64,000 nucleotides of DNA from Streptococcus castoreus DSM 17536 (GCF_000425025.1 NZ_KE384294.1:148462-212461); one strand, 5' to 3'; counted from the stretch's first letter, positions 30,405 through 41,268 are shown. Notes: generated by a model not told the origin, from the sequence alone. A program made the numbers and translations.

Positions 30405-30962
30405 TTAAACTGAAAGCAATTCTTTTTCTTTTTCTGCCGTCATGTGATCAATTTCTTTGATGGCATCATCTGTTGCTTTTTGAATGTCTTTTTCCAATGT
30501 TTTTAGTTCATCTTCAGTGATTTCTTTGGCTTTTTCTTGTTTCTTAGCGTCGTCCATAGCATCACGACGGATGTTACGGATTGAAATCTTAGCATTCTCA
30601 CCAACTTTTTTCACTTCTTTGGCTAATTCTTTACGTGTTTCTTCTGTCAAGGCAGGAATAACCAAACGAATCACAGAACCATCGTTAGCAGGTGTAATTC
30701 CTAAATCAGAAGCATTGATGGCGCGCTCAATATCTTTAATTGATGATTTGTCAAATGGTGAAATCAAAAGCACTCTTGCCTCTGGTACTGTGATAGAAGC
30801 AAGCTGATTCAAAGGGGTTGGAGCACCATAATACTCAACTTGGATACGATCCAAAAGACTAGCATTGGCACGACCTGCACGAATACTTGCGTACTCGCGT
30901 GACAATGAGTGGTGGGATTGTGCAAAACGTTCTTTTGCAGTTTCAATAATAGCATTTGCCAT
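30405..30962 (-). CDS. frr: Ribosome recycling factor
   Basis: Splits post-termination ribosomes with EF-G. The 185-aa length and the motifs [13 protein letters not shown] and [15 protein letters not shown] are standard. It lies 26 nt after pyrH, forming an operon. Confidence 0.97.
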   Translation of the reverse strand: MANAIIETAKERFAQSHHSLSREYASIRAGRANASLLDRIQVEYYGAPTPLNQLASITVPEARVLLISPFDKSSIKDIERAINASDLGITPANDGSVIRLVIPALTEETRKELAKEVKKVGENAKISIRNIRRDAMDDAKKQEKAKEITEDELKTLEKDIQKATDDAIKEIDHMTAEKEKELLSV

Positions 30963-30988
30963 GATAAATACTCTCTTTCTTCTAAAAC

Positions 30989-31717
30989 TTAATCACAAAC
31001 CTTGTTTGATACCGTTGTGCCAATATGTTCGCCAAAGACAACACGTTTAATATTGCCAGTTTCGTTCATATTAAAGACAACCAAATCAATATCGTTATCC
31101 ATAGATAGGGTCGACGCAGTCGCATCCATAATTTTAAGCCCTCGCTTGATGACTTCACCGTGGGTCAATTCATCAAATTTAACAGCATTGGCATCCTTTC
31201 TCGGATCAGCATTGTAGACACCATCAACACCATTTTTAGCCATCAAAATAGCATCTGCCTCAATTTCAGCCGCACGAAGGGCAGCTGTTGTATCGGTTGA
31301 AAAATAAGGCGATCCAATACCGGCACCAAAAACAACGATCCGATTTTTCTCCAAGTGACGTAACGCACGCCCGCGAATATAGGGTTCAGCTACATTTTGC
31401 ATTGGAATAGCTGTCTGAACACGCGTATCAACACCGTAATGTTGAAGACTATCAGCCATCACTAGGGCATTCATAACAGTTCCAAGCATTCCAGTGTAGT
31501 CTGCTTGCACACGGTCCATTCCAGCTTCAGCAGCAGGTTCTCCCCGCCAGAGATTACCACCACCGATAACAAGAGCAATCTGTACCCCTGAAATGTGAAC
31601 TTCAGCAATTTCCTTAGCAATGGACTGAACCGTTGGGATGTCAATACCGACACCTTTTTCACCCGCCAATGCTTCACCCGATAGTTTAATTAAAATGCGT
31701 TGATATTTAGGTTCCAC
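30989..31717 (-). CDS. pyrH: UMP kinase
   Basis: Phosphorylates UMP to UDP. 242 aa of the amino-acid-kinase fold: [11 protein letters not shown] at the start, [10 protein letters not shown], and the [20 protein letters not shown] nucleotide region. First gene of the pyrH-frr pair. Confidence 0.97.
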   Translation of the reverse strand: MEPKYQRILIKLSGEALAGEKGVGIDIPTVQSIAKEIAEVHISGVQIALVIGGGNLWRGEPAAEAGMDRVQADYTGMLGTVMNALVMADSLQHYGVDTRVQTAIPMQNVAEPYIRGRALRHLEKNRIVVFGAGIGSPYFSTDTTAALRAAEIEADAILMAKNGVDGVYNADPRKDANAVKFDELTHGEVIKRGLKIMDATASTLSMDNDIDLVVFNMNETGNIKRVVFGEHIGTTVSNKVCD

Positions 31718-32355
31718 TATTATTATCTCCTTATTTCGTCCTTACCATTCTACCATAAAATATAAAATGGCTCTACTACATCCCCGATAAAATTTCTTGC
31801 TAAGTTACTCTAATGCCTTGTAAGCTTACTTCCTTTACTTAGCTAATAAACAGCAAATTTCAAGATAATAACTAGACAAAGTCCGACCCACAGATGCATC
31901 TAAATTTCTGACCCTGCCCTACCTTATTGAGCTACCCCCTAAAACAACCCTTTTTATAGGCATTATAAAAACAGAAATACCAACTATAGCCAACAAATAG
32001 AGAGTAATTATTCTTAGGTAAGAATCATTGTCTTTAATAAAAATTTAGTAGCTGCTAAAAATTTCTTCTCTCCTTTTACTAATCCTTAGGGCTCATCTCC
32101 CCATTAAAAAGCTTGTTATTATAACTAAATTTTTCTGTCCTTCGTTTTAAAAATAGGGAAGTTCAAAAGGCAACAATGACTAAAAGATTACCCCGTCACT
32201 TTCCTATTTGTGACAACAATTTTGAAGGAAAAGTAAACAATTAGAGATCCCATTAGAATTTATAAACGAATCAGTCTGATAGAGAGATTGTGACTTATAA
32301 TATTGCTCTATCTGCATTTTTAATGGTATTTAATTATCCTTTACAAAAGAAAAAG
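31718..32355. other. Gap between rplA and pyrH
   Basis: About 640 bp with no supported gene. Short AT-rich stretches and many stops in all frames. It presumably holds the pyrH promoter near its left end. Confidence 0.4.
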
Positions 32356-32402
32356 GTTGAAGAAAATAACCCAGAATAGATTTTTTCTTCAACCTGAAGC
32401 TA
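32356..32402 (-). terminator. Terminator of the rplK-rplA operon; copy 2 of a repeated element
   Basis: TTGAAGAAAA and TTTTTTCTTCAA arms followed by CCTGAAGCTA; nearly the same as the element at 26,098-26,143. Confidence 0.65.
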
Positions 32403-32430
32403 GATAGTATGTTTAGCTTCTCAGTGATTT

Positions 32431-33120
32431 TTAGAGGGAATTAACATCTACCTTGATACCAACACCTTGTGTTGAGGTGATTGACACATTTGTCATATAG
32501 GTACCTTTAGATGTTGCCGGTTTCGCTTTAGCCATAACATCATGAAAGGCCTTGAAGTTTTCAACCAACTTATCAGCATCAAAGGATACTTTACCAATAA
32601 GTGCCTGTACATTACCTGCTTTATCTGCACGGTAAGTGATTTTACCACCTTTAGACTCTTCAACTGCTTTAGCAACGTCCATTGTTACCGTACCAGTTTT
32701 AGGGTTTGGCATCAAGTTACGAGGTCCAAGGACACGTCCAAGACGACCTACGATAGCCATCATATCTGGTGTTGCAATAACAACATCAAAATCAAGCCAT
32801 CCACCGTTAATTTTAGCAACAAGGTCATCTTCTCCAACGAAGTCTGCACCAGCTGCTTTTGCTTCTTCAGCTTTTGCACCACGGGCAAAAACAAGAACAC
32901 GTTGAGTTTTACCAGTTCCATTTGGCAATACCATTGCCCCACGGATTTGTTGGTCAGCCTTACGAACATCAATGTTCAAATTGTAAGCCACTTCAACAGA
33001 TGCATCAAATTTTGCGAAATTAGTTTCTTTTACCAATGCTACAGCTTCTTCTACACTGTACGCTTTTGTGCTGTCAACTTTTTCAAGTGCTGCACGCATT
33101 TGTTTGCTTTTTTTAGCCAT
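32431..33120 (-). CDS. rplA: Ribosomal protein L1
   Basis: 229 aa starting [14 protein letters not shown] after AAGGAG; the ORF extends upstream without a start signal. Contains the L1 signature around [20 protein letters not shown]1 also represses its own operon by binding mRNA in many bacteria. Confidence 0.97.
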   Translation of the reverse strand: MAKKSKQMRAALEKVDSTKAYSVEEAVALVKETNFAKFDASVEVAYNLNIDVRKADQQIRGAMVLPNGTGKTQRVLVFARGAKAEEAKAAGADFVGEDDLVAKINGGWLDFDVVIATPDMMAIVGRLGRVLGPRNLMPNPKTGTVTMDVAKAVEESKGGKITYRADKAGNVQALIGKVSFDADKLVENFKAFHDVMAKAKPATSKGTYMTNVSITSTQGVGIKVDVNSL

Positions 33121-33223
33121 TTTATCTTCTCCTTGTAATGTGGTCATATCGATTTGATTTAAAATCTCCCACGTCACTCATCTCTTATGATGAAGTCGTG
33201 CGGGTAATAGGGTTTCTTACTGA

Positions 33224-33649
33224 TTAGTCAGTAACAGTGAATCCCATAGAACGAGCAGTACCTTCGATCATACGCACTGCAGCTTCAATGTTTGCAGCGT
33301 TCAAATCTGGCATCTTAGTTTCAGCAATCTCTTGTACTTGTGCACGCGTAACTGTCGCAACTTTAGTTTTGTTAGGGGTACCTGACCCTTTTTCAACACC
33401 TGCAGCTTTTTTCAAAAGAACAGCAGCTGGTGGTGTCTTCGTAATGAAATCAAATGATTTATCTTCATACACTGAGATAACAACTGGGATAATCATACCA
33501 GCTTGATCAGCTGTACGAGCATTAAATTCCTTAGTGAATCCCATGATATTGATACCTGCTTGACCAAGAGCTGGTCCAACCGGTGGAGCTGGGGTCGCTT
33601 TACCAGCAGGGATTTGAAGTTTTACAAGTTTTTCGACTTTTTTAGCCAT
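33224..33649 (-). CDS. rplK: Ribosomal protein L11
   Basis: 141 aa; start [20 protein letters not shown] after AGGAGG. Pro-rich hinge [16 protein letters not shown] and the C-terminal RNA-binding domain are complete. First gene of the L11-L1 operon. Confidence 0.97.
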   Translation of the reverse strand: MAKKVEKLVKLQIPAGKATPAPPVGPALGQAGINIMGFTKEFNARTADQAGMIIPVVISVYEDKSFDFITKTPPAAVLLKKAAGVEKGSGTPNKTKVATVTRAQVQEIAETKMPDLNAANIEAAVRMIEGTARSMGFTVTD

Positions 33650-33729
33650 TTTAAAAATCCTCCTGTTGTGGTTTTGGCGGTAATTAAGATTTTTACCTCC
33701 CACAGATATGCAACAATGCATACTCTACC

Positions 33730-33757
33730 ATTATAGCCTATTGCCAAAATAAATCAA
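33730..33757 (-). promoter_or_regulatory. Promoter of rplK-rplA
   Basis: Minus-strand TTGATT, 16-nt spacer, TATAAT, giving a leader of about 75 nt. Confidence 0.6.
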
Positions 33758-33850
33758 GTATTTTATTAAAAATATATCGACTCATCACCAAACTATCCCA
33801 AATGAGCCATTCCACCACTAACAAAAAAGAGACTAGAAAATATATGGTAG

Positions 33851-33879
33851 TTTACAAGTAAGTTATTTGGGTATAAAAT
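33851..33879 (+). promoter_or_regulatory. Promoter abutting the DUF3397 start codon
   Basis: TTTACA, 17-nt spacer, TAAAAT. The expected transcription start falls at the ATG at 33,886, so the mRNA may be leaderless. Confidence 0.45.
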
Positions 33880-33885
33880 AGACTT

Positions 33886-34239
33886 ATGATCATTTATAAA
33901 TTAACTGCTTTAGCCTTAATACTATTAACACCACTTTTTGCTATGATTTTAACAAGCCTTTTTAGACTGGGGAAAAAAGGAATAAAATTTCCAGATTTAG
34001 CACTTATTCTCTTTGCTATTGAAATCGTACTTGTCTCTGGAAAATTTTTCACCCACAATTTACTACCTTACTATCTCATTATCATGTCTTTATTAGCCAT
34101 AGTTATTTCTCTTTTGTTAGTTATCCGAAGTCAACATTTTTCTTATCATCGTTTTATGAAACTCTTTTGGCGAGTAGGATTTTTGATCACCTTTTTCTTC
34201 TATTTTATTTTAGTTTTTTTTATCTTTACATTGGTTTAA
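33886..34239 (+). CDS. DUF3397 family membrane protein
   Basis: A 117-aa protein with four predicted membrane helices (about 1-23, 34-55, 59-80, 92-115), fitting the DUF3397 family found in lactic acid bacteria. Function unknown. The ATG has no Shine-Dalgarno sequence and sits about 7 nt past the -10 box. Convergent with ftsK and separated by a terminator. Confidence 0.78.
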   Translation: MIIYKLTALALILLTPLFAMILTSLFRLGKKGIKFPDLALILFAIEIVLVSGKFFTHNLLPYYLIIMSLLAIVISLLLVIRSQHFSYHRFMKLFWRVGFLITFFFYFILVFFIFTLV

Positions 34240-34299
34240 AGCCCAAATAGTTCTGCTATGCGAACTACACAGACAAGCCCTCCCACCCAATATGCCACT

Positions 34300-34325
34300 A
34301 AAGGAGCTCAAAGGCTCTTTTTTAA
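34300..34325 (+). terminator. Terminator between DUF3397 gene and ftsK
   Basis: AAAGGAGC and GCTCTTTT pair with one G-U, followed by T residues. Confidence 0.55.
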
Positions 34326-36691
34326 TTGGTTTGTAAAACTTTACGAGGTTTTGTTCCTTCTGCTGGTCCGATAACGCCTGCTTCTTCGAGTTCATCCATT
34401 AAGCGAGTTGCTCGGTTAAAGCCAACCGATAAGCGCCTTTGAATCATTGAAGCGCTAGCCTTTTGCGTTTCTAAAACTAGTGCTTTTGCCTCTTCAAAAA
34501 GAGGGTCCCCCTCAGAAGCTCCGCCATTCCCAGAAAGCTCATTTTCAGAATCACTAACCTCACCCGGATCGAAACTATCATCATAATCTGCTTCTGCTTG
34601 CGCCTTAATAAAATTCACAATGCATTCCACATCATCATCTGAGATGAATGACCCTTGTAAACGAACAGGGTGATTTTCATCAATCGGTTTGAAGAGCATA
34701 TCGCCACGCCCCAATAATTTTTCTGCACCGTTCTCATCAAGAATGGTACGACTATCTGTTCCTGAGGACACGGCAAAAGCAATCCGAGATGGAACATTGG
34801 CCTTAATCAATCCAGAAATAACATCAACGGAGGGTCTTTGAGTTGCTAGAATCATGTGAATCCCCGCTGCACGCGCCTTTTGTCCCAAGCGAATAATAGC
34901 ATCTTCCACTTCTTTGCTAGCCACCATCATCAAGTCAGCCAATTCATCTACAATCACAACAATAAGTGGCAATGGTATTTGTTTTTGATCCGACTGCTTG
35001 TTGTAGTCTTCAATTTTTGCATTGTAACCAACAAGATTACGAACCCCAATCTTACTAAAAAGTTCGTAACGGTTTTCCATCTCATCCACAACCTTTTGCA
35101 ATGCCTTACTGGCTTTACGAGGGTTGGTCACTACAGGAATAAGCAGGTGAGGAATATCATTATAGACTGACAGCTCAACCATTTTAGGATCTATCATCAA
35201 GAATTTAACTTGGTCCGGTCTAGCTTTCATCAAAATACTTGAAATAATACCATTAACCGCAACCGACTTCCCAGAACCTGTTGAACCAGCCACTAGCAAG
35301 TGAGGCATCCGAGTTAAATCAAAACTTCTGGCACTGCCATTAACAGCTTTTCCAAGAGGCACTTCTAATAAGTTGGCATCTGAAGTATTTGACTGCTCCC
35401 AAAGTTCACGGAAAGACACCATTGCAATTTCAGAATTAGGAACCTCAATACCAACCAAGGATTTTCCTGGAATAGGTGCCTCAATACGAACATCCTTAGC
35501 GGCTAAAGCCAGTGCTAAATCATCCGCTAAATTCGAAATACGATTAACTCGAATCCCGACAGCCGGTTTGATTTCGTACTTGGTAACCGAAGGACCAATC
35601 TCTGCTCGCTCAACTTTGACCGAAATTCCAAAACTTTGGAAAGTGTCTTCAAGCACCTTAATATTTTTACGAACAAGCATTTTCTCTTTAGATTGATTTT
35701 TAGGTTTATCCGCAGCAAATAAATCAATAGTCGGCAATTTGTAAAGCAAGCTTGTTTTAGGGGTGAAATCCACCTCAACAGCATCATCTGTTTCTGTTTC
35801 TTCTATAGATGCTGGCAATTCTTCAAAAAAGACTTCCTGATCCAAAAGGCTATCAACATTTTCTTCAAAAGAAGGATGGGACTCATAAGCAAGAATTTCT
35901 GGTTCTGAAGGAGTCAAATGAGTGCTATCTTGTTCGTACTCTTCTGGGATCTCTGCCATTTCTCCTGTATCAGGATCAACCATCATTTCAGCAAAGCGTT
36001 TCTCCCCATTAGCTTCTCTTTCCAAACGTTCTTGTTTTTCCAATAATTTGCGTTCTTCTCGCTCAATAAAACGTTTTTCCTTATTTTTCCGATAAGCGAC
36101 TTCAAATGTCTCATAGCAAGCTTTTGCAAAATGACCAATATCATAAATATCCCAAGGTGTCATTAAGAACAAACCAAGTAAAATAAAAAGAAAACCAATG
36201 AAATAAGAACCAATATTAGAAAACAAGAAAGAAACCGGCTTGTAGAGCAATGCTCCTACCATACCACCACCAACAAATTCATCAACTCGAAAAGCCAGCA
36301 AATCTTTCATGATAAGCTTAGCCGTTCCCCGAAAAATTTCTTGGTGAAGCATTTTAGGCATGGCAAACAAATAAGCATGCCATTCAATCAAAATTCCTAA
36401 AAAAGCAATGATAAAACCAGCAATCAAACCGTCTTTTTGTTGCAACCACTTAAAGAAAAAGAGATAAAACAAAAGAGCTAGTATAAAGGGATATGCCAAA
36501 CCACCAACCATAAAACGAATGACATTATAAGTCGTAATGCCGAAAACACCTAGATGAAGCATCGCAAAGACCAGCAAAATCGCTAGTAAAATAGAAGAAA
36601 TCATCCTTTTAATAGCACGCTGCTTTTCAATTTCTACTTTTGTTAAGCGCTTCTTAGGCGCACTTTTTTTTCTTTGTGTTCTTTTAACCAT
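34322..36691 (-). CDS. ftsK: DNA translocase FtsK/SpoIIIE
   Basis: 789 aa. N-terminal membrane domain with four to five helices (about 30-190), a long acidic linker, RecA-like motor with Walker [14 protein letters not shown] and Walker [12 protein letters not shown], and a C-terminal gamma winged-helix ([20 protein letters not shown]) that reads chromosomal polarity sequences. Pumps chromosome dimers through the septum. Start taken at MVKRTQRKK, 6 nt after the -10 box; the ORF extends further but would start upstream of the promoter. Confidence 0.95.
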   Translation of the reverse strand: MVKRTQRKKSAPKKRLTKVEIEKQRAIKRMISSILLAILLVFAMLHLGVFGITTYNVIRFMVGGLAYPFILALLFYLFFFKWLQQKDGLIAGFIIAFLGILIEWHAYLFAMPKMLHQEIFRGTAKLIMKDLLAFRVDEFVGGGMVGALLYKPVSFLFSNIGSYFIGFLFILLGLFLMTPWDIYDIGHFAKACYETFEVAYRKNKEKRFIEREERKLLEKQERLEREANGEKRFAEMMVDPDTGEMAEIPEEYEQDSTHLTPSEPEILAYESHPSFEENVDSLLDQEVFFEELPASIEETETDDAVEVDFTPKTSLLYKLPTIDLFAADKPKNQSKEKMLVRKNIKVLEDTFQSFGISVKVERAEIGPSVTKYEIKPAVGIRVNRISNLADDLALALAAKDVRIEAPIPGKSLVGIEVPNSEIAMVSFRELWEQSNTSDANLLEVPLGKAVNGSARSFDLTRMPHLLVAGSTGSGKSVAVNGIISSILMKARPDQVKFLMIDPKMVELSVYNDIPHLLIPVVTNPRKASKALQKVVDEMENRYELFSKIGVRNLVGYNAKIEDYNKQSDQKQIPLPLIVVIVDELADLMMVASKEVEDAIIRLGQKARAAGIHMILATQRPSVDVISGLIKANVPSRIAFAVSSGTDSRTILDENGAEKLLGRGDMLFKPIDENHPVRLQGSFISDDDVECIVNFIKAQAEADYDDSFDPGEVSDSENELSGNGGASEGDPLFEEAKALVLETQKASASMIQRRLSVGFNRATRLMDELEEAGVIGPAEGTKPRKVLQTN

Positions 36692-36697
36692 AAGCAT

Positions 36698-36706
36698 ATT
36701 ATACCA
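36698..36706 (-). promoter_or_regulatory. Extended -10 promoter directly before the ftsK ATG
   Basis: Minus-strand TGGTATAAT, then six bases, then ATG. The -35 region is weak, as usual for extended -10 promoters. Confidence 0.5.
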
Positions 36707-36947
36707 TTTTTTAAGCATTAAGAAATAGAAGCTTTAGAGTCATTTTGAGTTTTCCTTTTTCGGTTTATGTTATAATAACAGTCGTAGCATCGTTAGTTTA
36801 AGATATTACTAGTTAAATAGCAAATGCCACACAACTAACATCTCACCAGTATCGCTTAATCACTTAAAACGCCTAATTTCTGTTGACTTAACTGCTTTTT
36901 TCGTCTCTTTTATGTTAAAATAAAGAAAATGATTCTTAGGAGTACAT

Positions 36948-37754
36948 ATGAAAAAATTACTATCTTTCAGCTTGTTAGCTATTAGTTTCCTTAGTTTGAG
37001 TGCCTGTGAGTCCATCGACCATGCCATTAAGGGCGACAAATACGTCAATGAAAAAATAGCCAAAAAAGAAAGTGAAGCAGCTTCTAAAGCCTATGAAGAA
37101 AAAATCCAAAAAGCTCTTAAGGCTGACGCTAGCCAATTCCCACAATTAACGAAAGAAGTTGGCAAAGATGAAGCTGAAGTCATTATGAAAACTAGTCAAG
37201 GGAACATTACCCTTAAATTATTTCCTAAATATGCCCCACTTGCTGTTGAAAATTTCCTCACACATGCTAAAAACGGCTATTACAACAAAACGACTTTCCA
37301 TCGTGTGATCAATGACTTTATGATTCAAGCTGGCGATCCAAATGGTGATGGAACCGGAGGAGAATCTATCTGGAAAGGGAAAGATTCTAAAAAAGATGCC
37401 GGAAATGGCTTTGTTAACGAAATTTCTCCATTTCTATATAATATTCGCGGCGCACTTTCTATGGCAAATGCTGGCGCCAACACCAACGGTAGTCAATTTT
37501 TTATTAATCAAAACAAGAAAAATCAAAGCAAGGCACTTTCAAGGAAAAATTATCCAAAACCAATCCTTTCAGCCTATGAACAAGGTGGAAATCCTAGCTT
37601 AGATGGTGGCTACACTGTTTTTGGTCACGTGATTGAAGGCATGGATGTAGTTGACAAGATTGCTAGTACCACAATCGCTCAAAACGATAAGCCCAAAGAA
37701 AACATTACCATTATTTCCATCGAAGTGGTTAAAGATTATAACTTTAAAAAATAG
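36948..37754 (+). CDS. Lipoprotein peptidyl-prolyl isomerase (cyclophilin)
   Basis: 268 aa. Signal peptide with lipobox LSAC (Cys about residue 20), a charged helical spacer, then a cyclophilin domain (about 82-265) with FHRVINDFMIQAGDP and NGSQFFINQNK, both catalytic-site motifs. Likely anchored outside the membrane to help fold secreted proteins. RBS TAGGAG. Own terminator follows. Confidence 0.92.
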   Translation: MKKLLSFSLLAISFLSLSACESIDHAIKGDKYVNEKIAKKESEAASKAYEEKIQKALKADASQFPQLTKEVGKDEAEVIMKTSQGNITLKLFPKYAPLAVENFLTHAKNGYYNKTTFHRVINDFMIQAGDPNGDGTGGESIWKGKDSKKDAGNGFVNEISPFLYNIRGALSMANAGANTNGSQFFINQNKKNQSKALSRKNYPKPILSAYEQGGNPSLDGGYTVFGHVIEGMDVVDKIASTTIAQNDKPKENITIISIEVVKDYNFKK

Positions 37755-37769
37755 TGAAAAATCCTCCCT

Positions 37770-37808
37770 AACAACCATCAGCGGTCTATGCTTGTGGTTG
37801 TTTTTTAA
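37770..37808 (+). terminator. Terminator of the cyclophilin gene
   Basis: AACAACCA and TGGTTGTT arms followed by six T. Confidence 0.75.
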
Positions 37809-37816
37809 CGATAACA

Positions 37817-37862
37817 AAAATCCTGAAACAATCATTCTTGGAATAAAACTGCTTCAGGATTC
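37817..37862 (-). terminator. Terminator of the mtsABC operon
   Basis: AATCCTGAA and TTCAGGATT arms with a 25-nt loop; TTTTTG tail on the minus strand. Confidence 0.65.
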
Positions 37863-37880
37863 TTATTATTTTATAGAAAA

Positions 37881-38735
37881 TTAAATTGATTTTCTCATTT
37901 TGATAACCAATTTTTTGAAATAGCCTTGTTTAGGCGAGATAAAAAAACTGATTAGGAAAATGGCTGCTGATGTCAATACAATGCTTGAACCTGCTGCAAT
38001 ATTGAACGTGTACCCTAGGTAAAGTCCTAAAATTGAGGTTAAGGCACCCAAAGATGAAGAGATGACCAGCATTACTTTTAAGCTATTCGCATAAAGATAG
38101 GCTGTAGCAGCTGGTGTAATCAACAAAGCAACAATCAGGATTGTTCCTACGCTTTGCATGGCAGTGACTGCTACCAAGGTTAATAAAATCATCAAAAGGT
38201 AATGATACGCATTAACATTCATCCCCATTGATTTTGCTAGAATAGGATCAAAAGAAGTTATCAACAGTTCTTTAAAGAAGAGAATAATAACTCCCAAAAC
38301 AAAGATCGAAACGCCAATAGTAATCCATTTATCACTATCTTGAACGGCTAAAATATTCCCAAATAAAATATGGAAAAGGTCTGTAGAACTGTTTGCCACA
38401 CCAATAAGAATAACGCCTAAAGCTAGAAAGGAACTAAAGGTAATTCCTATAGCAGTGTCTCCTTTTATGACAGAATTTTCCTTAATGTAAGTAATAATAA
38501 TAGAAGCTAGCAAACCAAATGCAACGGCTCCAATAAAAAAATTAATACCTAAAATAAATGATAAAGCAACTCCTGGCAAAACCGCATGAGAAATCGCATC
38601 TCCCATTAGTGACATGGATCTAAGGATGATAAAACACCCCACTGCACCTGATACAATTCCAATAATAATTGCTGTTATTAAAGCATTTTGTAAGAAGTGA
38701 TAGGACATTAAGCCTTCAAAGAATTTCATAGGCAT
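37881..38735 (-). CDS. mtsC: Metal ABC transporter permease MtsC
   Basis: 284 aa, eight or so membrane helices, ABC-3 family with GDAISHAVLPGVALSF in the permease loop. Imports manganese and iron (zinc also reported) as part of MtsABC. The start follows the mtsB stop directly. Confidence 0.94.
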   Translation of the reverse strand: MPMKFFEGLMSYHFLQNALITAIIIGIVSGAVGCFIILRSMSLMGDAISHAVLPGVALSFILGINFFIGAVAFGLLASIIITYIKENSVIKGDTAIGITFSSFLALGVILIGVANSSTDLFHILFGNILAVQDSDKWITIGVSIFVLGVIILFFKELLITSFDPILAKSMGMNVNAYHYLLMILLTLVAVTAMQSVGTILIVALLITPAATAYLYANSLKVMLVISSSLGALTSILGLYLGYTFNIAAGSSIVLTSAAIFLISFFISPKQGYFKKLVIKMRKSI

Positions 38736-39461
38736 TTACACCATTCCCTTTCCTAAAATCAATTGGTTACCATAGGCTTTTGCCAGGGTGTCTATTGTAA
38801 ATGTCTCTCCTACAGAACCGTATGCGATCAACGTTTTATTGAGGATGAGCAATTTATCAAAATAGTGCTCTACCTTGCTAAGGTCGTGATGCACAATTAA
38901 AATGGTTTTACCAGCATCTCTTAGTTGTTTCAACAATTCTACGATGATCTTTTCACTGACCGAATCAATACCCACAAAAGGTTCATCTAAAAAGATATAA
39001 TCCGCCTCCTGAATCAAGCATCTCGCAACGAGCATACGCTGAAACTGACCTCCCGAAAGGGATTTAATCGGTCGGTTTCCGTAGCCATCAAGTCCTACTT
39101 CTCTAAGGAAGTGGTCTACTTTATCCACTTCTTTTTTGCTGACCCGTCGAAACAGCCCTAATTTGCTATAGGTGCCAAGGGCTACACACTCATTAACCGT
39201 GATAGGAAAATTTAAATCAATCCCACTACGTTGTTCAACATAAGCTACGGTATGCCCCAATTTTCGCCCGTCCTTATTATTTACTTTAACTTGACCACTG
39301 TAATCTAAAAGATTCAAAATAGCTTTCATCAAAGTTGATTTCCCTGCTCCATTTGGTCCGATGATGCCAATAATGCCTGGACCATTGATTTCGATAGTAA
39401 TATCTTCTAATACTTTCGTATCACCGTCGTAACTGACCGAAAGATTTTCCGTTTTTATCAC
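38736..39461 (-). CDS. mtsB: Metal ABC transporter ATPase MtsB
   Basis: 241 aa ATP-binding subunit: Walker A GPNGAGKST, signature LSGGQFQRMLVAR, Walker B YIFLDEP, switch His in VHHDLSK. Middle gene of mtsABC. Confidence 0.95.
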   Translation of the reverse strand: MIKTENLSVSYDGDTKVLEDITIEINGPGIIGIIGPNGAGKSTLMKAILNLLDYSGQVKVNNKDGRKLGHTVAYVEQRSGIDLNFPITVNECVALGTYSKLGLFRRVSKKEVDKVDHFLREVGLDGYGNRPIKSLSGGQFQRMLVARCLIQEADYIFLDEPFVGIDSVSEKIIVELLKQLRDAGKTILIVHHDLSKVEHYFDKLLILNKTLIAYGSVGETFTIDTLAKAYGNQLILGKGMV

Positions 39462-39523
39462 GTTTCTCTCCTTTTAACAAAAACAAAGCACAACCCTAAA
39501 GTCCGCTGTGCTTTGATCTTATC

Positions 39524-40459
39524 TTACTTAGCTAAACCTTCAGAAATTTTATCCAAATTCCATTTCATCATAGCATAGTAGCTATCTCCGTCTTTGCCCT
39601 TTTTAGCCACCGAATCGGTGAAAATTTCAGAGTAGATAGGAATACCGCTATCTTTTGAGACAGCTTTCATAGGACGTTTATCAACACTTGATTCAACAAA
39701 GAGCGCTGATGGTCTTTTCACTTTTAATTTTTCAATTAATGACGAAATTTGATCTGGAGTTCCTTCTTCTTCGGTATTAATTTCCCAAATATAAGCAGAT
39801 GGAACACCATAGGCTTTTGAAAAGTACTTGAAGCACCCCTCACTAGTGACAATCAATTTTTTGTTTTCTGGGATTGCATTAAATTTCGATTTTGCTTCTT
39901 TGTCAAGTTTCTCCAACTTAGCAACATAAGCTTTGAGATTTTTTTCATAAGTTTCCTTATTTTTAGGATCCTTAGCGATTAATTGTTTAGCAATGTTTTT
40001 GGCATAAATAATCCCATTTTCTAGATTCAACCAAGCGTGCGGGTCTTCTTTGCCTTTTTCACTTGCCCCCTCCAGATAGATCACCTCTACACCATCAGAT
40101 ACTGCAAAGTAATCTTTGTTTTTTTCCTTTTTAGCATTTTTGACAAGTTTGGTAAACCAAGCTTGACCACCATCTTCAAGGTTAATCCCATTGTAGAAGA
40201 TCACATCGGCTGCGCTAGTCTTTTCCACATCTTCCGGCAAAGGTTCGTACTCATGTGGGTCTTGACCAATCGGAACAATACTGTGCAAATCAATCTTATC
40301 ACCTGCGATATTCTTTGTCATATCTGCAATAATCGAATTGGTTGTCACGACTTTGAGTTTATCGCTTTTAGCAGCCTTATTTCCAGTTGCAGAACAAGCT
40401 ACCAAAAGGAAAACAGACAAAAAGGCTCCTAAAATAAGGCTAATTTTCTTTCTCATCAC
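39524..40459 (-). CDS. mtsA: Metal-binding lipoprotein MtsA
   Basis: 311 aa cluster A-1 solute-binding protein. The lipobox LVAC anchors it after signal cleavage near residue 22. Metal-ligand regions are visible in GQDPHEYEP (His), [12 protein letters not shown] (His), a Glu in [11 protein letters not shown] and Asp near [11 protein letters not shown]. Captures Fe/Mn outside the membrane for MtsBC. Expression should be repressed by MtsR, encoded divergently. Confidence 0.95.
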   Translation of the reverse strand: MMRKKISLILGAFLSVFLLVACSATGNKAAKSDKLKVVTTNSIIADMTKNIAGDKIDLHSIVPIGQDPHEYEPLPEDVEKTSAADVIFYNGINLEDGGQAWFTKLVKNAKKEKNKDYFAVSDGVEVIYLEGASEKGKEDPHAWLNLENGIIYAKNIAKQLIAKDPKNKETYEKNLKAYVAKLEKLDKEAKSKFNAIPENKKLIVTSEGCFKYFSKAYGVPSAYIWEINTEEEGTPDQISSLIEKLKVKRPSALFVESSVDKRPMKAVSKDSGIPIYSEIFTDSVAKKGKDGDSYYAMMKWNLDKISEGLAK

Positions 40460-40496
40460 ATATCTCCTTAGGATATATTATATATTTATTTAAGTG

Positions 40497-40506
40497 TAGT
40501 TAACTA
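40497..40506. promoter_or_regulatory. Palindrome at the mtsA start site, likely MtsR operator
   Basis: TAGTTAACTA is a perfect 10-bp palindrome, 7 nt downstream of the mtsA -10 box and so close to +1. DtxR-type metal repressors commonly bind such positions. Confidence 0.5.
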
Positions 40507-40513
40507 TAGTATT

Positions 40514-40542
40514 AGGATATCTTGTTTTTGTTATTTTGTCAA
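40514..40542 (-). promoter_or_regulatory. mtsA promoter
   Basis: Minus-strand TTGACA, 17-nt spacer, TATCCT. Confidence 0.65.
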
Positions 40543-40560
40543 GATTTTTTTGTAGAAATC

Positions 40561-40569
40561 TGATATAAT
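40561..40569 (+). promoter_or_regulatory. mtsR extended -10 promoter
   Basis: TGATATAAT 33 nt upstream of the mtsR start, with AGAAAGG as ribosome-binding site between. No clear -35. Confidence 0.5.
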
Positions 40570-40601
40570 AATGATTATAAATAAGAGAAAGGCATAATGA
40601 T

Positions 40602-41249
40602 ATGACGCCTAATAAAGAAGATTACTTAAAATGTATTTATGAAATTGGAGAACAGGAATCTAAAATTTCAAACAAAATGGTCGCAGAACGGATGCAGGTA
40701 TCTGCTCCTGCTGTCTCAGAAATGATTAAAAAGATGGTTTCACAAGGTTGGATCGTTAAGGATAAAACTTGTGGCTATTACCTAACGGAAAAAGGATTAG
40801 TTTTAGTAGCTAACCTCTACCGTAAGCACCGATTAATCGAGGTGTTTCTGATTAATCAGCTAGGTTATAATGCTCAAGAAGTCCACCAAGAGGCCGAAGT
40901 TCTAGAACACACCGTTTCAGATACCTTTATTAATCGCTTAGATGATACACTTGGCTTTCCCACTTTCTGCCCACACGGAGGAACGATTCCACGTCAAGGT
41001 CAACCACTCGTAGAAATGAATAACACAAGACTCAGCACCATTACCACACTAGGGAATTTTCGTCTGAGTAGGGTCCATGACCAGTTTGACTTAATCCAAT
41101 ATCTGGAAGCACATGATCTCAAAATCAATACAGAATTGGCACTTACTCAGATTGACACCTTTGCAAAGACCTATACCGCTCGTTATTCCGATAAGGAATT
41201 AATCATTCCTGAAAACATTGCCAAATTACTCTATGTGACTGCCCTTTAG
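40602..41249 (+). CDS. mtsR: DtxR-family metal-dependent repressor MtsR
   Basis: 215 aa: winged HTH at 1-65 (SNKMVAERMQVSAPAVSEMIKKM), dimerisation and metal-binding domain with HRLIEVFL and HQEAEVLEHTVSDTF, and a C-terminal SH3/FeoA-like extension. Controls mtsABC and other iron/manganese genes; divergent from mtsA. Confidence 0.94.
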   Translation: MTPNKEDYLKCIYEIGEQESKISNKMVAERMQVSAPAVSEMIKKMVSQGWIVKDKTCGYYLTEKGLVLVANLYRKHRLIEVFLINQLGYNAQEVHQEAEVLEHTVSDTFINRLDDTLGFPTFCPHGGTIPRQGQPLVEMNNTRLSTITTLGNFRLSRVHDQFDLIQYLEAHDLKINTELALTQIDTFAKTYTARYSDKELIIPENIAKLLYVTAL

Positions 41250-41268
41250 ACCAACCGTTTCATGATTC

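Noticed and set aside
32542..33138. 198-aa plus-strand ORF opposite rplA
   Set aside because: Antisense shadow of a highly conserved ribosomal gene with biased codons.
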